A DNA stretch of 37,461 nt from a bacterium (GTDB lineage: Bacteria; CAIWAD01). The position numbers and the translations under genes are program-made. Below, in pieces: positions 16,928 through 24,253 of this stretch (the first letter of the stretch is position 1; each line of letters opens with the position of its first letter). The notes beneath the pieces are model-generated. The model was not told the DNA's origin, ran no database searches, and worked only from the letters and a program-made list of their open reading frames with translations. Where the stretch lies: assembly GCA_030429345.1 (NCBI GenBank), contig JAUIFJ010000032.1:1-37461 (forward strand). The letters are read 5' to 3'.

Positions 16928-17799
16928 ATCACACTTCCTTGTCCATCTGGTGGCAGGCCAGCCGCCCCAAGACTCTTGGGGCGGCGCTGGCGCCGGTCTT
17001 CATGGGCGCGGCCCTGGCCTGGCCCCAGGCTCCCATGTGGGTGCTTGGCCTGATCCTGGCCTGTACCCTGGCGATCCAGATCGGCACCAACCTGGCCAAC
17101 GACTACTTCGATTTCCGCAAGGGGGCGGACGACGGGGAGCGGCTCGGCCCGCAGCGTATCACACAGGCCGGCCTGGTCGAGCCGCATAAGGTCCGACGGG
17201 CCTTTCTGCTGGCTTTCCTTGTCGCGCTGGGCATTGGTGCCGTGCTGCTCGCCCGCGGCGGCTGGCCGATTTTCGTCATTGGCAGCTTGAGCCTGCTTTT
17301 CGGCGTACTGTATACGGGAGGCCCCTGGCCGCTGGCCTACATCGGCCTGGCGGATCCCTTCGCCTTTCTCTTCTTCGGTCCGGTGGCGGTTGCCGGAACA
17401 CACTATCTGCTCGGGCTGCAGTGGAGCACGGAAGCCTGGCTTGCCGGCATCGGGCCGGGCCTCTTGTCGATGGCATTGCTGGCGATCAACAACCTGCGGG
17501 ATCGCCGTGGCGACGCCCGTTCCGGCAAGCGTACGACCGCCGTACGCTTCGGTCCACGCTTCGCGAAGACGCAGATCCTGTGCTGCCTCGTCGGCGCAGG
17601 GCTGGTTCCGGTCGGTCTGGTGCTTTTCGGCGAGCATAGTCCGGCACTCCTGCTGGCCAGCCTGGGCCTCGCTCCGGCCGTGCCCGCGCTGCGCATCGTG
17701 CTCGAGGAGGAGGGGCGCACTCTCAACGACGCCCTGGCCCGCGTCGGGCTGTCGATGCTGCTCTTCGGCCTGCTCTTCGCGGCGGGCGCCCTGTTGTGA
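16924..17799 (+). CDS. menA: 1,4-Dihydroxy-2-naphthoate polyprenyltransferase MenA
   Basis: A 291-aa integral membrane UbiA-family prenyltransferase attaching the isoprenoid tail to DHNA. It has [13 protein letters not shown] at the N-terminus, the first Asp-rich motif [12 protein letters not shown] (prenyl-diphosphate/Mg binding), the second motif [21 protein letters not shown], and about eight hydrophobic helices. GTG start shared with the menB stop (GTGA). The open frame extends further upstream inside menB but lacks membrane-protein character there. The next gene begins within its stop codon. Confidence 0.95.
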   Translation: MNHTSLSIWWQASRPKTLGAALAPVFMGAALAWPQAPMWVLGLILACTLAIQIGTNLANDYFDFRKGADDGERLGPQRITQAGLVEPHKVRRAFLLAFLVALGIGAVLLARGGWPIFVIGSLSLLFGVLYTGGPWPLAYIGLADPFAFLFFGPVAVAGTHYLLGLQWSTEAWLAGIGPGLLSMALLAINNLRDRRGDARSGKRTTAVRFGPRFAKTQILCCLVGAGLVPVGLVLFGEHSPALLLASLGLAPAVPALRIVLEEEGRTLNDALARVGLSMLLFGLLFAAGALL

Positions 17800-20075
17800 T
17801 CCCCCCGTTGGAACTGGGCTGGCGCCTGCTGCGCCTGCCCCTTCGCCGTCCGCTGCCGGTTCGCGGGACCCTGTGTCACGAACGTATGGTGCTGCGCCTC
17901 CACCTGCGGGACGCCTCGGGCCGCCAGGCCTGGAGCGAGGCCGCGCCCCTGCCCGGCCTGCATTCGGAATCCATGGACCAGCTGCTTGCCCTTCTCCGGG
18001 CGGAAGGAAGCTCCTTGCTGCGGGAGCTGAGAGGCGGATCCGTACCGCAACAGGCGAGGCGTCCGCCGTCCCTGGGCCTGGCGCTGGACCTCCTCGCTGA
18101 AGGCTTTCTGCCACCGGCATCCCCCGCGCATTTCCTCCCTGTGCCCTGTGCGCCCCTGCTGGGACTGGAGCAGCTGCATTCGCCGGAAGCCGCAGGCGTG
18201 TCTCACGCCAAACTGAAGGTGGATCCAAGCAGTCTGCCCGTCCTGCAGGACCTGGGCTCCGTGACGGGGACTCCCGTGCTGCGCCTGGATGGAAACGGCC
18301 GGCTGCGCGTGGAGCACGCCGACGCGCTCCGCGGGTCCCGGGAGAAAGGCCTGCGCCTGCAGTGGATCGAGGATCCCTGTGCCACATGGGAGGAGAGCCT
18401 CGCCTTTTCCAGGGAATCCGGCCTTCCCCTGGCGCTCGATGAGGGCGTGGAGCACATGGACGATGGGGAACTGGCCAAGCGGCTGGCCCGGCCCGAGGTG
18501 GCGGCTCTCGTGCTCAAGCCCTCGCTGTCCGGCGGGTTGGCCATCCTGGGCAAAGGGGTCACACTTGCGCGGCAGGCAGGAAAACTTCCCGTGTTCTCTT
18601 CCTCCTTCGAGAGTCCCTTCGGACTGCGCCAGCTGGCCTGGCTCGCAAGGCGACTTGGCCTTGGCGGCCCGCAGGGACTGGGGACTGCCGGCTGGTTCGA
18701 AGGCACTGCCGTTCGCGGCCAGGCGCAAGAGCTGTGGCCCCTGTGTCCCTCGCTGCCTGCCGGAAGCGGAGAAGGCGAGTTGCTGGACTGGGGGCGTTGC
18801 CGGATCGAGCCGGCGACTTCCCGCGCCCGGAAGCGAACCCTGGCCATCGAGCTGAGCTCGCAGGGGAACACGCTCGCAGATCGCGAGAGGATCGAGCAGG
18901 GCCTGTCGAAAGGGCAGGACCTCTTCCTGCTCAACGGGCGCCTGCCACGGGAACGGCGGATCGAGCTGGCGCGGGACCTCGGCTGCAGCCGCATGGCGAC
19001 ACCAGATGGCTTGGAAGAGCTGGACCCGCCAGCGACTCGTCCCGCACACGGAGCGCGCCTCTGGGTCGCCACCGGCGGCAGCAGCGGACGCAGTCGCCTG
19101 GTAGCGCTGGATGCGGAACAGCTGGAGGACGCGGCGAGGGGTATCAATCGGCGCCTGGGGCTGGACGCGGCCGATCGCTGGCTGCTCAGCCTGCCGCTGT
19201 ATCACGTGGGCGGGCTGGGGATCCTCTGGCGCTGTCGGCTGGCCGGGGCGACCCTGTTGCACATGCGGGATGGCTTGGCGCGGAGTATCACGGAATGTGA
19301 GCCGACGGTGATCAGTCTTGTGCCGGCCCAGTTGCAGCAGTTGCTGGAGGAAGGGCATGCGCATGCCCTGCGCGCCTGTCGCATCGTATTGATGGGCGGC
19401 GCCCCTCTCGACGATGGCCTCTATCGGCGCGCCATGTCTCTGGGGCTGCCCCTGCGGCTGAGCTACGGACTCAGCGAGGCCACTGCCGCGGTCTGCCTGA
19501 GCGATCCGGCGGAAGGGCGCCTGCCCGACGGTCCCGGAGCGGGCCGCGTGTTGCCGCGGCGCGAGCTCTCCCTTGACGGGCAGCAGAGGATCCAGGTGCG
19601 CGGAACCTGTGTGACACGTCACTGCCGGGTCGACGGCAGGGACGTCGATCCCCGCGATGCCGAAGGCTGGCTGGATACGGGGGATCGGGGCGTAGTGGAT
19701 GCCGCCGGGCGGCTGCGCGTTCTGGGGCGCGTGGACCAGCGGATTCAAAGCGGCGGCGAGAACGTGCAGTGCGAACGAGTCGAGGAAGTGCTGAGAGGCT
19801 GTCCCGGCGTGCGACAGGCCCTGGTGGTCGGCGTTCCCGACAAGCGCTGGGGCCAGCGCCCCGTTGCCGTGATCCAGCTGGCGGAGCAGGCACTTGCCCC
19901 GAAGATCCTGGATCACGCGGCTGTCCGGCTGGCAAGCTACGAGCTGCCGAAGATCTGGCTTGACTGGCCGGAAGATCTGCAGGAAGGCCTGAAGGTGCCG
20001 CGCGGCGAACTGCGCGGCTGGGTGCTGCAGCAGCAGGAAGCGGGCTGGCCGGCACGACTATTCCAGGGCGAGTAG
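17796..20075 (+). CDS. menCE: MenC-MenE fusion: O-succinylbenzoate synthase / O-succinylbenzoyl-CoA ligase
   Basis: A 759-aa bifunctional protein. Residues ~1-335 are an enolase-superfamily o-succinylbenzoate synthase with Lys139-x-Lys141, Asp165 (LRLDGNG), Glu192 (IEDP), Asp215 (LALDEG) and Lys241 (LKPSLSGG), spaced like the E. coli MenC catalytic set. Residues ~345-759 are an adenylate-forming acyl-CoA ligase: VATGGSSGRSRL (P-loop, 424-435), LPLYHVGG, SYGLSEAT (556-563), GWLDTGDRG and LGRVDQRIQSGGENV, with a Lys in GLKVPRGELR near the C-terminus. No stop or frameshift separates them. GTG start overlaps the menA stop. In most bacteria these are separate genes; here one chain dehydrates the MenH product and activates it for MenB. 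The 3' end overlaps a convergent thioesterase gene by 18 bp. Confidence 0.94.
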   Translation: MIPPLELGWRLLRLPLRRPLPVRGTLCHERMVLRLHLRDASGRQAWSEAAPLPGLHSESMDQLLALLRAEGSSLLRELRGGSVPQQARRPPSLGLALDLLAEGFLPPASPAHFLPVPCAPLLGLEQLHSPEAAGVSHAKLKVDPSSLPVLQDLGSVTGTPVLRLDGNGRLRVEHADALRGSREKGLRLQWIEDPCATWEESLAFSRESGLPLALDEGVEHMDDGELAKRLARPEVAALVLKPSLSGGLAILGKGVTLARQAGKLPVFSSSFESPFGLRQLAWLARRLGLGGPQGLGTAGWFEGTAVRGQAQELWPLCPSLPAGSGEGELLDWGRCRIEPATSRARKRTLAIELSSQGNTLADRERIEQGLSKGQDLFLLNGRLPRERRIELARDLGCSRMATPDGLEELDPPATRPAHGARLWVATGGSSGRSRLVALDAEQLEDAARGINRRLGLDAADRWLLSLPLYHVGGLGILWRCRLAGATLLHMRDGLARSITECEPTVISLVPAQLQQLLEEGHAHALRACRIVLMGGAPLDDGLYRRAMSLGLPLRLSYGLSEATAAVCLSDPAEGRLPDGPGAGRVLPRRELSLDGQQRIQVRGTCVTRHCRVDGRDVDPRDAEGWLDTGDRGVVDAAGRLRVLGRVDQRIQSGGENVQCERVEEVLRGCPGVRQALVVGVPDKRWGQRPVAVIQLAEQALAPKILDHAAVRLASYELPKIWLDWPEDLQEGLKVPRGELRGWVLQQQEAGWPARLFQGE

Positions 20076-20459
20076 CGCGCTGCGCAGCGCATCTGGAAGC
20101 GGAATTGCTTTCTTCTGCTCCAGCTGGACCAGGGTATGGGCGGTCGTCGCCTCGCAGCACAGACTGTCGTGCTCCTTCAGCAGGCGGTGGCCGAGTTCAA
20201 AATGGCGGCGACCGACCTTGAGAACGCGGATCTCGACGCGGTAGCATTCCCCATAGAAAAGCGGCAGGCGGTAGTCGGCGCTGGCGTGGATCACAGGAAG
20301 GGCCTGTCCGCCCCGGGCCAGCAGGTCCTCGAGCGGGAAGCCCAGCTGGCGCATCAGGTCCTCGTAGGCCCGGTGCAGCAGGTCGAAGTAGCGCGCGAAG
20401 AAGACGACGCCGGCGGCGTCCGTATGGGCCATCTCGACCCGTGCGGTGTGTTCGAACAC
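20058..20459 (-). CDS. 4HBT-type hot-dog thioesterase, probable DHNA-CoA thioesterase
   Basis: A 133-aa acyl-CoA thioesterase of the 4-hydroxybenzoyl-CoA thioesterase family. The diagnostic start is HTDAAGVVFFARYFDLLHRAYEDLM, with the catalytic-site Asp, close in pattern to cyanobacterial DHNA-CoA thioesterases (Slr0204 type); RLLKEHDSLCCEATTAHTLV follows. The GTG at 20459 was chosen because AAGGAG lies 6-7 nt upstream and the protein then has the usual length; the frame is open to 20516. It converges on and overlaps the 3' end of menCE by 18 bp and is the only thioesterase here, so hydrolysis of DHNA-CoA to DHNA before MenA is the likely role. YbgC-like acyl-CoA hydrolase is the alternative. 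Confidence 0.82.
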   Translation of the reverse strand: MFEHTARVEMAHTDAAGVVFFARYFDLLHRAYEDLMRQLGFPLEDLLARGGQALPVIHASADYRLPLFYGECYRVEIRVLKVGRRHFELGHRLLKEHDSLCCEATTAHTLVQLEQKKAIPLPDALRSALLALE

Positions 20460-20518
20460 GTGTGCTCCTTGTTTGGGAGAGGCGCCTTGAAGGTCAGGCA
20501 ATTGCAGGGATCGCACAA

Positions 20519-21268
20519 ATGGAATCAGAAGCGCTCTTGCTGGTCCTCCTGGGCCTTGCGGGCCTGGTGGCCGGGTTCACCGACTCGATCGCCGGCGGCG
20601 GCGGCCTGTTGAGTGTGCCGGCCCTGCTGGCCGCCGGACTGCCGCCAAGCCTGGCCCTGGGCACCAACAAGCTGCAATCGACCGCCGGCAGCCTGAGCGC
20701 CTCGCGCATCTACCTGCGTTCGGGCCTGGTTTCCCTGCGGGAAGCCCTGCCCGCCATCGCCCTGACGGCCCTGGGCGCCGCGACGGGCACCTTTTGTGTC
20801 ACACGGATCAGCACCCGCAACCTGGAGCACCTTCTGCCCTGGCTGCTGCTGGCAGTCTTCCTCTTCTTCCTGTTGCGGCCCCGCATGGGGCTGAAGCCCG
20901 GGCCGGAGCGGATTCCCGTGAGACGCCTCTACCCGGGCATGGGTCTTCCCCTGGGATTCTACGACGGCTTCTTCGGTCCCGGCACGGGAGCCTTCTGGAC
21001 CCTTGGCCTGGTGGCCCTGGGCGGCCGGGAACTGAAGGAGGCCACCGCCCGCACCAAGCTGGTCAACGCCACCAGCAACCTGGTCAGCCTGCTGACCTTC
21101 CTGGCCTTCGGCAAGATCTGGTTCGCCGGCGGCCTGGCCATGGCCCTGGGGCAGTATACGGGAGCCCGCCTGGGCGCCGGCCTGGTAGTGAAAAAGGGTT
21201 CGCGCTTCGTGAGACCGGTCTTCCTGACGGTGGTGGGTGCGATGTTGGTGAAGCTGTGGTTCTTCTAG
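20519..21268 (+). CDS. TSUP (TauE/SafE) family permease
   Basis: A 249-aa membrane protein of the sulfite exporter TauE/SafE (TSUP) family, close to YfcA. It shows about eight hydrophobic helices and the two related glycine-rich halves: GFTDSIAGGGGLLSVPALLAAGLPP with GTNKLQST near the N-terminus, and GFYDGFFGPGTGAFW with RTKLVNATSNLVSL in the middle. Start at 20519 (AGGGA upstream); divergent from the thioesterase, so the 59-bp gap must serve both promoters. Members move small organic or sulfur-containing anions; the substrate here is not predictable. Confidence 0.9.
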   Translation: MESEALLLVLLGLAGLVAGFTDSIAGGGGLLSVPALLAAGLPPSLALGTNKLQSTAGSLSASRIYLRSGLVSLREALPAIALTALGAATGTFCVTRISTRNLEHLLPWLLLAVFLFFLLRPRMGLKPGPERIPVRRLYPGMGLPLGFYDGFFGPGTGAFWTLGLVALGGRELKEATARTKLVNATSNLVSLLTFLAFGKIWFAGGLAMALGQYTGARLGAGLVVKKGSRFVRPVFLTVVGAMLVKLWFF

Positions 21269-21370
21269 GTAGGATGGAGCAGGAATTCTACCGTAGCCGA
21301 AGCTGTATCACGAAAAATTCCAACCCACCGAAACCCCCAACCCAACCACGAGTCCCACTTCACACTTGGA

Positions 21371-21405
21371 GAAAGCCCCTGCCTCACCGTGAGACAGGGG
21401 CTTGT
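21371..21405. terminator. Hairpin between convergent genes
   Basis: AAGCCCCTG (21373-21381) pairs with CAGGGGCTT (21395-21403), with an inner CTCA/TGAG pairing. On the minus strand it is followed by TCTCC, so the T-run is weak. It sits between the TSUP gene (plus) and the T9SS-tail protein gene (minus) and may serve both. Confidence 0.65.
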
Positions 21406-21435
21406 GCAACCGAAGGGGTCAAGCGGGAGCCTGTG

Positions 21436-22356
21436 CTACTTGATCAGCAGCATGCGGCCGGTGGCGGCCTCGCCCTCGCTCTGCAGACGGTAGATGTAGC
21501 TGCCGCTGGCCAGGCCCTTGGCGTCGAAGGTGACGCTGTGCTCGCCGCGGCTCACCAGGCCGTCCACCAGGGTGCTCACCAGGGCACCGCGCATGTCGAA
21601 GACGCTCAGCGTGGCCGAGGCGGTCTCGTTCATGGTGAAATTGATCTGGGTCGTCGGGTTGAAGGGATTGGGGAAGGCGGCGCCCAGCTCGAAGGCCGTG
21701 GCCAGTTCGACGGTGTCGCTGGTGCGGGTGCCTTCGGTGTGGATGCAGATTGTCTCGCTGGTCTGCAGGTTGGTCAGTTCCTGCCAGCTGCTGGTGCCGG
21801 GGGCCCAGGCGCAGAAGCGCATCTTGTTGATGCCGGTGACATTGCTGAAGTCCAGGCAGATGTCTTCGGGCATCTCGTCGCCGCCCTGCAGGGCCATGCC
21901 GTCGGTGCAGCACTCAAGCCAGTTCCAGCTGAAGAAGCCGACGCCGGTACCGCCATTGAAGTTATAGACATCATTGTCATCGTCCTCGACGACAAGGCTC
22001 CAGCCGAGGGCGCCGGTCAGATCCATGGTGGCGCTGCCACCGCTGCCGTCGTTCCGCTTGTCGATGATCACCAGCAGGCTGTAGTCGCCCTGGTCGTCGA
22101 TGCCCCAGACAATGACGATCTCGTTCCGGGCGGGAAACATGGAATTGGAACTGCTGTTGCTGGTCAGATAGTTGTAGACATCGACCGCATCCTCGCCGGC
22201 AGGCAGCTGGTAGGGTTCGAGCTCCACATTGGTGTAGCTGCTGCTGGTCGAGACCGTGGTGACGGCCTGGGCCGGAAGGGCGAAAAGACTGGCGCCTGCG
22301 GCGACCGCCAGGGCGGGCAGCCAGCGCAGACCGGACGAAAGGGTGCGAATGTTCAT
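21436..22356 (-). CDS. Secreted protein with T9SS type A sorting domain
   Basis: A 306-aa exported protein. A signal peptide (WLPALAVAAGASLFALPAQA, cleaved near residue 34) precedes a unique ~190-residue domain rich in acidic and aromatic residues (EDDDNDVYNF, WNWLECC) that I do not recognise. The C-terminal ~80 residues are a textbook sorting tail: FPNPFNPTTQINF, VFDMRGALVSTLVDG, GLASGSYIYRLQSEG and GRMLLIK, as in FlgD-like/T9SS substrates. The ATG at 22356 is preferred over GTG 22365 because AAAGGAG lies 8 nt before it and abuts the GTG. Monocistronic, with a hairpin downstream and a long upstream non-coding region. Likely surface-attached or released; ligand unknown. Confidence 0.88.
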   Translation of the reverse strand: MNIRTLSSGLRWLPALAVAAGASLFALPAQAVTTVSTSSSYTNVELEPYQLPAGEDAVDVYNYLTSNSSSNSMFPARNEIVIVWGIDDQGDYSLLVIIDKRNDGSGGSATMDLTGALGWSLVVEDDDNDVYNFNGGTGVGFFSWNWLECCTDGMALQGGDEMPEDICLDFSNVTGINKMRFCAWAPGTSSWQELTNLQTSETICIHTEGTRTSDTVELATAFELGAAFPNPFNPTTQINFTMNETASATLSVFDMRGALVSTLVDGLVSRGEHSVTFDAKGLASGSYIYRLQSEGEAATGRMLLIK

Positions 22357-23047
22357 GTGGAACACTCCTTTCCTACAGGTTAGGGCATTGAACTGTTGTG
22401 CAAAGTCTTAGGGCTGAGGGTCGGACTCGTGTCCGAATCGCCCCCTAGGTAAACCGAATTGCCGAAAATGGCAAGCAAAGAACAGAGTTTTCTTAAAAAA
22501 AGTTTTGATTGCCGAAGTAATAGACTCCAAGAGTCTGTTCCTGCGTGGGATAAGACTCTGCCATTCTGCAGAAAGCGGCCAGGGGGCACCCGTTTCCGGC
22601 GAGATCTCGGCTGCGTCTGGCCCGGAATAATGGAATTCTGCGCTCCGGCCAGCTTGATGCCGAACCTGGCAGGCACGCTGATTGAAGGTGAGCAGGGGCG
22701 AACAGTCGGATACCGGCAGGCGACAAGAATCGATTTCGGACAGGTTGTCCTCAATGGATCGAGCCAGGATTGTGGCTTTTAAACCATCTTTCCTATTATG
22801 CCTTGCGGTTTCAGGTACTGGCCCGTTCTTCCGGATTTTGCTTTAAAATCTTGCACCCGGAGAAACGGCGCTCTGCAGGATGACTTCGGTAAACATGCCT
22901 TGTGCAATCCTGACTGAATTACTTGAAGACCCGGTTGTAGGCTATCGATGAATTGTCATTCTCCGGCTGCCGGGGATGCCATTGCGATTCGCAGCGCATT
23001 CGTCGATCCACTCGTTTCCATTCGCTCAATATGAACCCGGAGGAATT
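22357..23047. other. 691-bp non-coding region
   Basis: No open frame here has a ribosome site or recognisable product, and composition is more A+T-rich than the flanks. Visible items: inverted repeat TCGGAC-TCGT-GTCCGA (22421-22436), inverted repeat AGACTC-CAA-GAGTCT (22522-22536), and a run of A and T around 22490-22510. It must hold promoters for the flanking divergent genes. A small RNA is possible, but no complete hairpin-plus-T-run unit was found. Confidence 0.5.
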
Positions 23048-23581
23048 ATGGCACGCAAGTTCGGTACAGTTACATCGGCGATCGCAGATGCGCTGCGCCA
23101 CGCCTTCCGCAAGGATGGCAGCCTGGAAGTATTCAATGATCCCAAGCAGAAGCGGAAGCGCATGGAGCGCATTCCCCGAGTCTACAGCGGCGCGCGTTTT
23201 GATGAAAACGCCGTCCTTAGCTGTTTCGATGTGGCGGTCCTGCGCAACAAGGACTGCCTGGCCCTGGCCCGCGTCTTCGAGGGCGTGGACACGGAGATCA
23301 GCGAAGTGCTGGGCGTGGTTTCCAGCGTCCTGCTGTCCGACAAGCTGCGCGTCGACGGGCGCAGTTTCAGTTTCAAGAACACGCGCCTGGTTGTGGCCAT
23401 TGCCACCTCCGGCCGCGGAGTCGGGCAGGGGCAGTACAGCAAGCTGGAGAAGAAGCTCGCCGCGCAACTGCAGGCCATCCAGGCTGCCGGACACGCCAAG
23501 GGCATTGCCGAGGTGCGTCTGGCGGTCGCCACTGCCGCGGGCATCGAGAACCTGCTCAAGGAAGGCCTCGGCGAGGCCTGA
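23048..23581 (+). CDS. Conserved-looking hypothetical protein, 177 aa
   Basis: I do not recognise the family. It is a soluble, basic protein beginning MARKFGTVTSAIADALRHAF with no signal peptide or membrane segment. A middle part (LSCFDVAVLRNKDCLALARVFEGV) and a Gly-rich stretch (ATSGRGVGQGQYSKLEKK) suggest a folded alpha/beta protein; an amphipathic Lys/Ala-rich helix follows and it ends LLKEGLGEA. The start has a near-perfect GGAGG five nt upstream, and a strong terminator follows, so it is probably a well-expressed single-gene unit behind a long non-coding region. Function unknown. Confidence 0.85.
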   Translation: MARKFGTVTSAIADALRHAFRKDGSLEVFNDPKQKRKRMERIPRVYSGARFDENAVLSCFDVAVLRNKDCLALARVFEGVDTEISEVLGVVSSVLLSDKLRVDGRSFSFKNTRLVVAIATSGRGVGQGQYSKLEKKLAAQLQAIQAAGHAKGIAEVRLAVATAAGIENLLKEGLGEA

Positions 23582-23606
23582 TCAATGCCGACCCATGACG
23601 GGCACA

Positions 23607-23635
23607 GGGCTCATCCCGCGGGGTGAGCCCTTTTT
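23607..23635 (+). terminator. Rho-independent terminator
   Basis: GGGCTCATCCC (23607-23617), loop GCG, GGGTGAGCCC (23621-23630; one bulged T in the first arm), followed by TTTTT at 23631-23635. It lies 25 bp after the stop of the 177-aa gene. Confidence 0.92.
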
Positions 23636-23716
23636 CGTGATGCACGCGCCTTTGCGGGTTTCCGCTGTCGCGCGCATGAGAGAATCGCCGGTCGCGGATT
23701 CCGGCGGAAAGGGTGA

Positions 23717-24253
23717 ATGGACCTCTACCTGTCCTGGGTGCGCGAGCAGCCCCTGCTCTCCGCCGCCCTTCAGTTCATGCTCCTCGGAACCCTGGGCGAA
23801 CTGCTGCCCTGGTGGCTGGGCGCAAAGGGAGGCGGCCGGAGATGGATGCCGTGGAAGACGCGGCTCCTGGCGGGCAAGCTGCTGGCCTGGGCCCTGCTGG
23901 GCCTGCTGATCAAGTTCGGCTTCACGATGATGCGCGGCGCGCAGGAAGGACTTGTACTCCATGGATTGCTGCCTGCCGCATGCGGGACCGGCCTGGCCGG
24001 CGCATTCACCCTGAGCGTGTTGACCAACCTCTTCTTCGGACCCCAGATGATGGCCTTTCACCGCCTGGAGGACAACTGGCTCCAGGGGGAGAAAGGTTTC
24101 GCGGGAATCGAAAAGGCCTGGGCGACCCTGGCCTGGTTCTGGATTCCGGCGCACACGCTGACCTTCCTGCTGCCGAAGGATGCGCAGATCGGCCTGGCCG
24201 CGCTGTGGTCGGTGGTGCTGGGAGTGATCCTGGGACTGAGTACGAGACGCTAG
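23717..24253 (+). CDS. Multi-pass membrane protein, Mpv17/PMP22-like
   Basis: A 178-aa integral membrane protein with about four hydrophobic helices. LLGTLGELLPWWLG opens the first, KLLAWALLGLLIKFGF the second, and the C-terminal part AWFWIPAHTLTFLLPKDAQIGLAALWSVVLG recalls the W-x-x-P-...-NF-x-x-VP-...-R pattern of the Mpv17/PMP22 family. FFGPQMMAFHRLEDN in the loop also fits (GP-x-x-H-x-x-Y/L). Assignment is by pattern only. Start ATG 23717 with AAAGGG close upstream, after the previous gene's terminator. Its TAG stop lies in the same CTAG as the stop of the convergent Ntn-hydrolase gene. Substrate or function unknown. Confidence 0.7.
   Translation: MDLYLSWVREQPLLSAALQFMLLGTLGELLPWWLGAKGGGRRWMPWKTRLLAGKLLAWALLGLLIKFGFTMMRGAQEGLVLHGLLPAACGTGLAGAFTLSVLTNLFFGPQMMAFHRLEDNWLQGEKGFAGIEKAWATLAWFWIPAHTLTFLLPKDAQIGLAALWSVVLGVILGLSTRR

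Noticed and set aside
17403-19916. Very long minus-strand open frame (837 codons) opposite menA and menCE
   Set aside because: The translation is low-complexity (Gln/Pro/His/Arg-rich) with no domain, and the plus strand encodes clear MenA and MenC-MenE. It is a high-GC antisense shadow.
20794-22383. Plus-strand open frame (529 codons) spanning the TSUP gene, the intergenic hairpin and the antisense of the T9SS-tail gene
   Set aside because: It crosses a terminator and two well-supported genes in other frames; composition is shadow-like.
22380-22782. Two overlapping short frames (plus 22459-22782, minus 22380-22754) in the long non-coding region
   Set aside because: Neither has a ribosome site, motif or codon pattern like the neighbours; treated as chance.
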